Source: Halichondria panicea (taxonomy: Eukaryota; Porifera; Demospongiae; Suberitida; Halichondriidae). From it: a stretch of 64,000 bases of DNA. Of the stretch, positions 50,301-61,600 are shown piece after piece (position 1 is the first letter of the stretch; the number at the start of each line of letters is the position of its first letter). The stretch lies in the NCBI RefSeq assembly GCF_963675165.1, contig NC_087380.1, positions 80,001 through 144,000 on the forward strand, in the 5' to 3' direction. The notes beneath the pieces are model-generated. The model was not told where the DNA came from and did no database searches. It was given only the letters and a program-made list of their open reading frames with translations. Made by a program: the position numbers and the translations under genes.

Positions 50301-53300
50301 CCCCTCCTTGTGTAGTGGGTGCCCCCTCCTCTCCTGTGGTGACCTCAGTACCACTAACAGACTCCATTGCCTTCACCTGGACCCAAAATGATCAGAGTGA
50401 TGTTGTGGTGACTTATAGTATCGTGTTTGAGTATAATGGATCATGTTCTGTGATGGTTGCACCGAGGAGTAGATCTGCGTCCTTCTTTACAGCATTCACT
50501 CCCACTGTCCTGTTCAGTTTCAGCAACTATCGAATGACTGTCACAGCTGTCAATCCAGTAGGATCCAATACAACAGTTGTCATAGTCACCACTCTTCCCT
50601 CAGGTAAGACAACACTCAAGATGAACCTTTGCTGCCTCCCCCCCCCACACATTCACTCCCCCCACTCTCTTACCCCCACAGCTCCTAGTGGACCTGTACT
50701 GAACCTTGTGGCCAGTTCCTTCAACTCTACCTCAGTCACCATTCAGTGGGACAAAGTGTCTTGTGTACAGAGAAACAGTGACATCACTGGATATCAGATC
50801 ACCTATGGTTACACAGTTGAAGGTACCACTCTGGATAGCGCCAGCATCCTTGGAACTGACATGAGGGAATTCACTGCATCTGGTCTCATTCCAAGAACCC
50901 AGTACACATTCCTAGTCACTCCTCTCATGATCAGTAATAGTGGCATGGGAACTCAAGTGGCCAGTGTTGTCAGGGAGACAAGTCCAGCAGAAGGTGAGGC
51001 ATGATAATTATGGTTGATGTGTTGTTACTACCTCCATCATTATATAGAGCTGTCTCTGTTCCTGGGTGGGCAGTTTCTAACCAACCATGCTGTAGTGACC
51101 CCCTCTGACATTGGGGACACCAACAATGCCCTCCTCTGTCTAACACCATTCTCGGATTGCTGTGACAGTTCCAATGGACTGGCAGGAAATTGGTTCGACC
51201 CAAGTGGTTCTGAAGTAGCAGGGGATGGATTTGGCACTCCACTTTACAGTGATCGTGGTCCCAGTGTAGTGAGGCTAAACCGCAGAGCAGACAATGTTGA
51301 CTCTGGAGTGTATCGCTGTGAGCTACTGACAGCAGTGGGTGTGTCCATGAGCCTCCATGTTGGTCTCTACCCTCTTGGTGAAGGTGAGTCAACACTAACA
51401 AGTTCTGTGTTCCATTCCTTCCTCACAGGTGCTCCCACTATACCTGATGAGCTGGTGTTCAATAGAGCTGACCTCACTCTGACGTGTGTGTCTAATGGTG
51501 GTCCAGCTAGTGAGGTGGTGTGGACCAGGGATGGAGCTACTGTCTCTACTGGATACACTCTCACACAAACTGTCACCAACACAGCCACAGCTACCTATGA
51601 GAATGTCCTGACTGCTACTACCATTGCTGATCTGGTGGGGACCTTCATCTGTACAGTCAACAACAGCAGAGGAACCTCCAACACTGTCAGCTTCTCCTTC
51701 AATGGTGTGTGTGTGTGCATGCGTGCGTGTGTAATTAACTTGTACACTGCAGGTATTGACATTGAGGGTGTTGAAGGTCTGGTGGTGGGCAGTAATGCTG
51801 CTCTGAGGTGTGTGAGTGTGTCTCCTGCTACCATGATCGAATGGGTCAACAGTGGAGTTGAAGTTACCATGACTACAACAGGATTGACCCTTGACCTCCC
51901 CTTCACCCCAGTCACTGACACTCTCCACAACTCAGAGTTCACTTGTCGAGTAACTAGATCCCCAAGCAATGGAGGAACTGGAGAACTCAGTACGTACCAC
52001 ACTCACTGTGACTGGTGAGGCCTAGTACGTACACTTGTTCATCATTGTAATGTGTGTGTGTGTGCGTACAGTGCCTGTGAGTGTCCTCAGTGTGTCCATC
52101 ACCTCCCCCTCTGCTGTGGTGGCTGGTAGTGACTACACCTTCAGATGTGAGGTCACTAAGGTCATACTAGGACTCGCTAACACACCCACTGCTGTGTGGG
52201 AAGACTCAGAAGACCAGATCACCACAGGGGGCAATGTCATCATCACTAACCCCTCTACTGGAGTGACAGAGCTTAGCTTGACTGGCATCAGAACAGACCA
52301 AGCTGAAGAATACCAATGTAAAGGAACACTCACTTCACCTGCTCTGGTGGTTGCTAGGGAGACAACAAGCTCAGTCTCTGTTATTGTAGATCGTAAGTGT
52401 GTCATGTGTGTGTTGTGTGTGTCATGTGTGTGTTGTGCTTTAGTTTATGTGTTGTCTATGCAGTTCCTCCACCTACTGTAATTCTGACCACACCCACATC
52501 ACCACTAACTGCCGGTACATCCCAGGAGCTCACTTGTTCTGTTGCCGTAGATACAGCCGTTAACACGGTTGTTGTTGTGAGTGTTATTCTGAAGAGGATC
52601 AGAGGATCAGAGCTCGTTTCCATAACAACTGTGACCCTGAATGAGAAGACCTCCAGCACTCCAGTGACCCTGACAGTGAACACTATGGATACAGGCTACA
52701 CATGTAGAGCCATGTACATGACCACCTCCAGAGTCATGAGTCCTCCAGCAGAGGACACTCAAGCCATCACTATCACGAGTATGTTGTTGTACTAGCTCTC
52801 ACTGTAGTGTACAATACCCCCCACAGTCCCCCCACCCCCTGTGGTGACCATCAGTGTGTCTGGTGACTCTGTGGCAGGCTCCTCCCTCTCTCTCCTCTGT
52901 ACTGCCACGCCCCCTATCCCACTAGTGACTCCACCCACTGTGTCCTGGGTACAACAAGACCTCGCTGATATTGTTACTCCAGTCTCCTCTGACCCCTCAG
53001 CTAGCGTTAATCTGACCTTTAACCCCCTGAGGACCAGTCGTGGCGGTGTGTATGTGTGTATGGCAGGTTACAACATTCCTGATGCTGACCTCCCTGACCT
53101 CTCCAACAATGCATCCACCATTGTCAGTGTGCAAAGTAGGTCTCTGTCTCATTCCAATGACTCTTATTATGCATTCCTATTCCACAGTCCCGAGACCTGA
53201 TGCCAGGATCACCTTTGACCCCATGATGGATAACTACACTGTTGGCCTGTTCCTGACCCTGGGTTGTGAGGTCACTCTATCACCAGCTATTGATACTATG

Positions 53301-56300
53301 GTGAACCTTGACCCCATCTGGCGGAGAGAGGAGGTCGTACTGACCACTGGAGACCAACTCACTGTGGGGGACTTCCCCATGACTAGTGATGACCAGGTGT
53401 ACACTAGCTTGTTGGAGTTCCAGCCATTAACAAGAGACTTTATTGGCAATGACACCTTGTATGAGTGTGAGGCTAGTGTAGTGCCTCAGAGTGATACCTT
53501 CATCACTGGAACCACCACCAACACATCCACCACACTCACAGTGGGAGGTGAGGGCTGTACATGTAGCTCTGTGTATATGTATTCTGTACAGTGATAATGT
53601 ACGGGTATTGTGTGTACTTACACTGTAAATTTTGCTTAGTGGTTCACTCTTAATAGTACTCATTCTAAACCCTTATCATTGTACAGTGGCTGACTTTTCT
53701 GCCTCAATCAGCTCTGACTCCACTGTGCTAGCTGGCTCTGAGCACACTCTAGTGTGTCAAGGAGTGAGAGGAGATGACCAGGCTGATGGTACCACACTGG
53801 AGGTGGAGTGGTTCAATCCTGATGGTGTCCTCATAACTGGAGAGACTAGTGGGGTCATGATAACAGGAGTCACTGACATCACTACTGACCCTACCCTCAT
53901 GAGCTCTCTGATCTTCCCCAGTCTCCAGACATCTCAAGCTTGTCCCTACACGTGTAGAGTCAACCACACTATACCTGACACCACCATCACTGATCAGAGC
54001 ATCCTGAGCTCATCAGTGGTCACTGTGCAGAGTAAGCCCCTCTCATTAGCCCTGTGTGTGTGTGACCCCCCCTCCAGTCAATACCCCTCAAGTGATGATC
54101 AGTGCTAGTCGGTCTGCCACACTGTACGAGGGAACTACTGGTCAGGTCCTACGCTGTGTGGTTACCCCTGACAACACTGGAGTGAACACAACCACTAGTG
54201 TGACACGAGATATAACTGGAGGTGTTGACAGAGACACGACTAGTGACACTGTCAGTGATGGTGTGATTATTGTGGAGGAGGCCGTTCAAGTGCTGAGTCT
54301 CAGTGACACTGGGACCTACACATGCTCTGCTACTGTGGACTCTGAACCCAACAATATGTACATTATGTCAGCCACCAATACAGACACTCTGAGCATAACT
54401 GTGGAGGGTACGTTAGTCGTGTGTGTGTATGTGTGCGTGCATGCGTGCGTGCGTGCGTGCGTGCGTGCGTGTAGTGCGTGCGTGTGTGTGTATGGTTCTA
54501 TCTGCTTGACTGTGCTGTAATGTCCCTCCCTGCAGTCCTCCCAGACCCTGTTGTGGAGATATCACCCAGTAGTCTCCTACCAGTGCTGGCTGGGTCCTCC
54601 CTCGACCTCACCTGCTCAGTCTCAGTGGAGGACCTTCTCTCTGTGGAGCCACTCATACAGTGGACACAGTCTGACCAGTCACTATCTGGGGTAATCAATG
54701 GCCGTACCAACACACTGACCTTTGACCCCCTCCTCACAACCAACGCCACTCAGTACACATGTACTGCCACTATCAACATACCTGCAGTGGACATCACTAG
54801 TACTGGAAGCAACTCTATAGCCCTCACAGTGGACAGTAAGCAGTGTCATAGCCTCACTGTCCTTTATCCTACCCCCCACAGTCCCCCCTCCCACTGTGAG
54901 TGTGTCCTCACCCACCCCCGTCTACCATGGCACTAACCACACCCTCTCTTGTAACGCTGGCTATGACACTAGTGTAGTGACGACTGCTGTGACTCTGGAC
55001 TACTCCTGGACTGGACCCAACCTCATAGCCTCCAGTGATAGTGCTGCTCTCACACTCTCACCAGTGGACCTACCAGCACAGAGCAGCGGAGACTACACTT
55101 GCACTGTCAGCGTTATCCCAGCAGTCTCAACATTCATCAACCCTGCCACAGACTCTGATACTTACACCATCACTGTACTAGGTGAGTGAGTGGGCGTTAG
55201 TGAAGGCTTTCATGATTCAGTTTCCAATAATAGTACAGTTATATTTAGTACAATACAGTAGATTTTAATCAGTATGTTTATTCTAATATTATACCTTAAT
55301 GTTACTATTATAAACGGGTACTAATTTTAGCGAATTTGTAATTAACAATTAATAGCAATTAAAAAAGTATGAATCTCATTACACTTTTTTCTAATACTTT
55401 TGAGAGTATGGCCTTTTTCAGACAAAAATCTGAAATTACTATGTCTATATTAGTGGTATACTTTACTTTCCCCCCCCCCCGTCCCTCAGATGCCCCCCCT
55501 CCTGAGGTGTTGACTGGTGTGCCTGTGAGGGAGGAGCGTTGTGGACAAGTGTCCTCCATCACCTGTACTGCATCTGTTATTGATAACTTTGTAGCCACAC
55601 CCACCTTCATGTGGAGGGGGCCAGGTGGAGACATTGTGGACTCTGACAACATTCTCAACTTGCCCTCTGTGATGACTGAGTGAGAGTACACTTGTATGGC
55701 TTGTGTGAATGTACCACAAGTCAATATCATCAATCTCTGTACCAACTCAACCATCACCATACAGACCACCAGTGAGTTACTTGTTAGCCATTGACAGGAC
55801 TATTGTTAGGGAGGGTGGTCCCTCCTATAGAGCTAGGCCTATTGTTAGGGAGGGTGGTCCCTCCTATAGAGCTAGGACTATTGTTAGGGAGGGTGGTCCC
55901 TCCTATAGAGCTAGGACTATTGTTAGGGAGGGTTGTCCCTCCTATAGAGCTAGGCCTATTGTTAGGGAGGGTGGTCCCTCCTATAGAGCTAGTGTTCCAG
56001 CTGTTGCATTGATACCTCTCTCCTCTCATATACAGCCCCCCAGCCAGTGAGTGATGTGGTGTGTTCCTCCCTCTCTCCCTCCACTCTGAGTGTGAGCTGG
56101 TCCCCCCCAACTGACCCTGTCCTCAGTTATCAAGTGGAGGTCAAAGAATACAGTAAAGTGGCTGTAGGGAACATAGTCAGTCTCTCCACTCCATTTGACA
56201 GTGATAACGTTATCACCACGACCACTGTGGAGGGTCTAGGTGAGTGCTAGAGGCCAGGGATTGCTGTGTTACATGATTTATAAGCTGTATTTGAATCTGC

Positions 56301-58095
56301 TCTGTAACTAGAGTTCTGGTGATCGAATTCAACGATTTTACGATTTTTTTGAAAGTTTAGAACGAGCTCTTTCAGATGGTATGCTCAAATCCCAAATTTG
56401 AAACAGGCCATAATCTCCTATTGTCAGGTCATGGTATTTTGGCGAAAAAGGCTGAAAATATACTTCTGATTTTAACATAATTATCATCTGAAGGCCTATA
56501 CCTCAAAATTAACGTTATTGGACCAACGTTAAGTTACGTTATGGTACGCTAAACATAATATTGTATATTGTGTGTGTACTGTGTTTACTTGTTTCGAGCT
56601 ACAGTATTGTCATTCTACCATGCTGACTGTACCCCTCTCTCCCCCATACTTGTGTATAGTTCCCTCTACCCGGTACCTGGTCAGTGTTGAGGCAGTGAGT
56701 GGTGTCGGCTGTAGTGATGTCACTGAGATAGACTGCTACACTGAGCAAACACCACCCCCAGTGGTTACCGGGGTAACTGTGGACAGACTCAACGGGACTG
56801 CCATGAATGTCAGCTGGACTCCACTCAACAAAGCTCAGTCCAATGGCTTCATTCAGAGTTACATAGTGAGATACTCTGTTGCCACGGCAACACCCAATCG
56901 TAAGAGACAAGGCTCTCAACAAGTGACAGTATCCAGTGACAAGAGTGGTACTATCATTGGAGGACTGGACCCGGGGTCAGAGTACAGTGTCGGTGTGAGC
57001 GCTAGTGGAGCAGGGGGAACTTCAGAATGTGAGTGCACATGCATGCGTGTAACTCTGTATGTGTTTGATAGACAGATGCAACTCATTCGTAATAATATTT
57101 GTCCCCACAGCCTCTCCTCTGACGGTGTCCCCCATACGCTCTGTGTTGTTCCAGCTCAGACTCACCAACATCCCCAGCTGTCCTGACTGGGTGGTAAGCA
57201 CAATGCACAAAATAATAATGTATAATTATTACTCTCCCCAGAACCAAGCTGATAGGGTAGATGCTGTGATAAGTACGTTTGTTGCTGAGGTGGAGAGTCA
57301 CTGTGGGTGTGGTTTCTCAAGCATGGTTATAACTTCCCCCCGCTTCCGCTGCTTCCCTGAGTCAGACAGAGCTGTCACATTCCGAGCCACTCTAACCGAT
57401 TCCAGGCTCCTAACCCCCATACAGGAGTGGATACAAACCAATGGATTCATTACCATTCAGAATGTACTGATCGAAGTGGACAAGACTTGTCAGGTGCAGA
57501 TATTGAGCCTTGCAGACACCGAGTGTAACACTATACCTGTGGGTAGTGAGTCATCAGCTGCAGTGATTGGTGGAGTGGTGGGGGTGGTCATTGTCCTTAT
57601 CATTGCTGTTACAGTCATAGTGATTGCTGTGCTGGTGTTTAAGAGCAGGAGAGAGAAGCTAACCGTCCACAGAACAACTAAGTGAGTGTATCCATGTTAT
57701 TATTCCTTCTCTGTTAATAATAATTGTTCATTGTCTGCTAAAGTATAAGCTTCTGAATTCATACGTTCACTGTCTTGCCTCCTCCCTGCAGACGTACTCT
57801 ACCCCCCGTGTCCCTAAAGGGTGTGGTCAGTACGAGTGAGATAAAACCATACGAGATGATAGAAATGGGTGATCATGAATATGAGGAAGTGTCCAAGTTC
57901 CAGCAACCGAGTGGTGGGGAGTATGAGATGGTGGGAGGCTCATCAGCTGGCTATGAGAACAGGGCTGCTATAATGGCCACCAAACAAACATCACCGCCCC
58001 CTCCACCCCCTCCACAACCCTCACAACAAGAGACAGTGGATGCCGGGGGTGACTTTGAGGTTATTGAGTGCATTGCCTACAGCACGAGCTCGTAA
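43832..58095 (+). CDS. Receptor B: tandem paralogue of receptor A, with two lesions (31 exons)
   Basis: Exon starts: 43832, 44737, 45305, 47494, 47736, 48495, 48722, 48953, 49182, 49408, 49636, 49973, 50316, 50682, 51048, 51429, 51753, 52072, 52464, 52827, 53188, 53687, 54078, 54536, 54882, 55490, 56036, 56660, 57111, 57242, 57792. Order: signal peptide, V-like, eight CCP (four in A), two Ig, two FN3, second V-like, eleven Ig, two FN3 (NRKRQ), membrane-proximal region, TM, tail with YEMIEMGDHEYEEV, YEMV and YENR. Lesions: a TGA at 55681-55683 inside the Ig exon 55490-55771, where A reads GGAGGA; and a four-base insertion near 51990 that shifts frame unless a new GTACGT donor at 51990 is used, which restores phase. 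With that donor and read-through the protein would be about 2720 aa; the stop truncates it after about 2224, before the TM, giving a possible soluble form. Skipping the 282-base exon keeps frame. It could also be a young pseudogene. An in-frame upstream ATG exists at 43815. Confidence 0.83.
44447..44555. repeat. Fragment of the MITE family seen at 28551-28754
   Basis: Shares GGTTGATCAATTCGCAACAA and TTACTAGTAAATACACACGAT with the receptor A element; ends are missing or decayed. It lies in the first intron of receptor B. Confidence 0.75.
46651..47211 (+). CDS. C-terminal part of a retroelement protein (186 aa, partial)
   Basis: Intact from an internal ATG to TGA, inside the poly(A)-tailed insertion. 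The protein has ARLDVVAQSFW, then FFDVRVFNPYA, a basic/helical stretch (RRNEMEKKRAYEQRVREVEH), and FTPLVFSAAGGMGPAADIVYK. The spacing of acidic residues around RLD and FDVRV is compatible with a PD-(D/E)XK-type nuclease fold, but that is only a guess. No reverse transcriptase motif is present, so the copy is 5'-truncated. The frame is also open upstream without a convincing start, so this ATG is probably internal to the full-length protein. It lies in an intron of receptor B and is not part of that protein. Confidence 0.6.
   Translation: MSEVCPDVGIESTLQPVTEEQFQLRTTNREDGARLDVVAQSFWSNDRQSAFFDVRVFNPYAPTYRRSTMAQSYRRNEMEKKRAYEQRVREVEHGSFTPLVFSAAGGMGPAADIVYKKLASMLAEKQDKTYSTTLNWMRCRLNFSLIRSEIMCIRGSRKSFTTTTPWKALDTGTIDLATQEGRVLSV
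47339..47368 (+). repeat. Poly(A) tail of the retroinsertion
   Basis: About 30 consecutive A, directly followed by the second copy of the target duplication. Confidence 0.95.
55795..55991 (+). repeat. 39-bp minisatellite, 5 copies, in receptor B intron
   Basis: Orthologous to the seven-copy array at 40131-40405 and in the homologous intron, so copy number changed after the gene duplication. Confidence 0.95.
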
Positions 58096-58698
58096 GAAAA
58101 GGTGCAAGTCCTCCTCAACCGTTAACCAGATCCCACTCTCTCTCAACAAAACAAAAGCATCTAGGAAGACATGAATTCAACAATGTCATCCATAAGACAT
58201 TTAGTAACCTCACCTGTCACCTCATCATTAAGTATACATAATGTTTATTTTTGCTTGTGTGTATACACTGTAGTTTTGCAACCACTTACTTTAAACATAT
58301 AATTTATTGACATCCCTTAAAGTACAGTATACACTTATGATTAGTGTCAAGACTCACAAAGGGAGTTTAGTAAGATAATAAATACATTGTTGTCGTGTTT
58401 ATAATTATGTAACTAAAATAGATCTAGCTTTTTTTACTGATATGGATGCCATCATGAAGCCCTTATCCTTTTACTACACTGTCCACAGTATGAGCTTAGA
58501 CATGCTTAGGGCTCCAGCTTGAGATACTCTCATAATTATACCATGTGGCTTCGATTTACGCCGCAATGGAGGGCCTGTAATCGAGGCTACAATCCGTAAG
58601 TAGGATGGTGACATATGACGTAATGCGTTTCCAATCCCTTTCCTTTACTATCTATGATGTATTCATGCACTCTGGTACAGTTACCTCAAAATATAACC
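58096..58698. other. Intergenic region between receptors B and C
   Basis: AT-rich 3' flank of B and upstream region of C. It contains one decayed foldback copy (58545-58592). No coding sequence seen. Confidence 0.6.
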
Positions 58699-61600
58699 AT
58701 GACTCTTGGTGCACTGCTTGTGCTTGTGGTGGCCACTACTGGAGCACTGGTTTCTGGACAGTCAGGTGAGCTACACTGTACTGCATTGTCTAGTCTGTTC
58801 AAGCATCATCTAATATTATGCTGCAGTGTTCCTCACCCTGGGACCAACCTCATATAACACCAACAACACTGAGATCCTCATCACTGACATTGGACAGGAT
58901 GCCGTGGGTGGTGGTCTCCCAACTCTCACTTGTCACACTGACCTCACTACCTGCTGTAGAAGTAATGCTGACAACAATGGCATGGGAGGACTGGGACAGT
59001 GGACGTATCCTGGTGGAACTTTGCTGCAGAACCATAACAAAGCAATAGCTGCTTCAGAGGGTTTCTTCTTTGTGAGGAATGGCCCTCAACTCATCAGACT
59101 GGCTCGTAGAGATAATATCAACCCCCTCACTCCAACCGGGTCCTACTGTTGTACTGTACCAACTTCACTGGGAGAGATGACACTCTGTGCTAACCTGGGT
59201 GAGTGGAGGGATTGTTTGGGTGTGTGTATACTGTTGTATATACCGTATAGCGCGAAATTTTCGAGGGGCTTAATTTTCGCGGATTTCGTGGGTTAGAATT
59301 CTACACGAAAATTAAGTCCACAAAAAGTGTTCTTTAATTAGAATTACCTGCTATCATGCAAAGATTTAAAGGCGTGGCTTCCGGTAAGCTGTCATTCCGC
59401 GAACATTGTGCAATGAAATGGTTTTTAGAGGCCAATCCACGAAATATAAGTGCCTCGAAAATTTTGCGCTATACGGTATGCATGCCTATACTGTAGTTTT
59501 AAGTTTCAGTTAGTTGAGCACCACTTACAACAATTTGCATTTTCAAATTAGTCCACACCCTTTATTGAGATGTTGCGTGTTTTGTTTCCTCCCAGTTCTG
59601 TGCCCCTCCCTCACACTGATGGATGGAGTGATCTCCTACTCTGACTCAACACTGGGTGAGGACACTGTGGCCACTCACACCTGTGAGGCTGGGTCTGCCC
59701 TCACCACTGACCTCACTGCCAGGACCTGTGGAGTGACTGGTGGTGGTGTGGGTGGCTGGTCCGAGTCAAATCTGGTGTGTGCAGGTATGGGATCTCCTCA
59801 CACATACAGTACCAACCATTCTCATTATCTCACAGGGGGTGCCTGTCCAGACCTCACTGATCTACAAAATGGATGGATCAGCTACAACACTGTATCAGAT
59901 AATGGCTACAGACGAGTTACTACTGTGGCCACTCACAACTGCAACACTGGATACGATTTTGTTGGTAGTGTGACTAGAGCATGTCAGGCCAATGCGATGT
60001 GGAGTGGAGCTGCACCAACTTGTGACGGTGATCGAGATAATTAACATGTATACATGTATATGACTCCATCTGATACCCCCCCCCACACAGCTCTGTGTCC
60101 CCGTGAGCCCCTCTCCAATGGAATGGTGACCTACTCACCTTCTGATGACCCTCCACCAGTTGGAGCAATGGCCACTTACTCTTGTGACACTGGCTATGAA
60201 CTGAGTGGTGCTAGTACGAGGAATTGTGTGGCTGTCAGTGGATGGAGTCCATCTCTACCAGTTTGTAATCGTCAGTTGAACTAACACACCTTTTAATTTG
60301 GTTTATGAATTCTTTATACAGCTGTTGACTGTGGTGTCGTCACTGACCCCTCCAATGGAGCAGTGGACACATCCTCTGGAACCACCTTCATGATGACTGC
60401 TACCTATACCTGTAACACTGGCTACACTCTGAATGGAGTCACCACCAGGACTTGTGGGAGTGATGGAGTGTGGAGTGGTAGTGATCCAACATGTACTCGT
60501 AAGTTAATTATTGTTTATGAGCTTACTCTTTGGTGCTGGTCTTGTACATAATTATAAGTGCATGTGTATGTTTGTAGCTACCTCCTTTCCGTGATGATCT
60601 TTTTGCTCACGCGTGTTATGAATGTGCATAATTATTAATTAGTGCTGACATCAGCGTTTTACATTCAAATTGCACAGGAAGTGACTCATCACCGACTGTG
60701 CAGATATTTTTCCATATCGCACACCCAGAAATATTATTGCACACTTGTTATTGCACACTAGGAAGTGATTCTTATTTTGGAATGAAACATTTTTCAGCAG
60801 TGAGAGAACAAGACTAATCATGCAATGCAAAGTTTATCAGTCGCTTCTCATGTTTTCTGATGCTCTGTATAATAATTATATCTTCTTTGCTCTTTTGCAA
60901 TGAGGTTGAGGTCATGAGGCTGTCAGTGTTCCGTTTAGCATGCAGTCATATTTACAATGTAATGCATCGAAAAGGCATCAGTGTTGGGAATGAGTGCTTT
61001 GAGTGGAATATTGCATAATTATGTAGACGTGTAACCACCATACATTTAAGCCTGTTCAGGCTCTTGTAACTTCAAAACGGTTGTCACACTTTTCTTCTGC
61101 TATAGCGGTCCATGTTTCCTCTTCTGATACACTGGAGCATGATAGAAAGCAAGCACACGCTGTTTATCCTTCAAAATATCCATTTTTTAAAACAGGTTGC
61201 TGGTTTAGTCTCGCAAGCCAACTATCCGTTACAATGGTCTGGTCCACATTTTTTTATTTCTTGTCTGTTCTCTACAAAATCTTTTAGTAGCCTTCTGCAA
61301 GCTCTCCTGGTGTTCTAGAGTCTTATTTCTTTGTCTTTTTCCGTTTTCTTTCTCTCACACTCGTCTTCAAGAGAAACTCAATTTTGTTGCTACGCATTCT
61401 TCTGGTTGATAAAGCAACTGCATGTCGCGCATGCGCAGAGTTAACCTGCATTTTGGTTGCTAAGCAATATGCATTATCCCATGGATACCGATGATTATCA
61501 CTCGTCTGGGCCTAGTAACTGTCACTCGTGCGGTGAGAGTCTTCAGTATATCCATGGGATATATCATTCTAGTAATGTATTATACTGTCCCCCCACTAGT

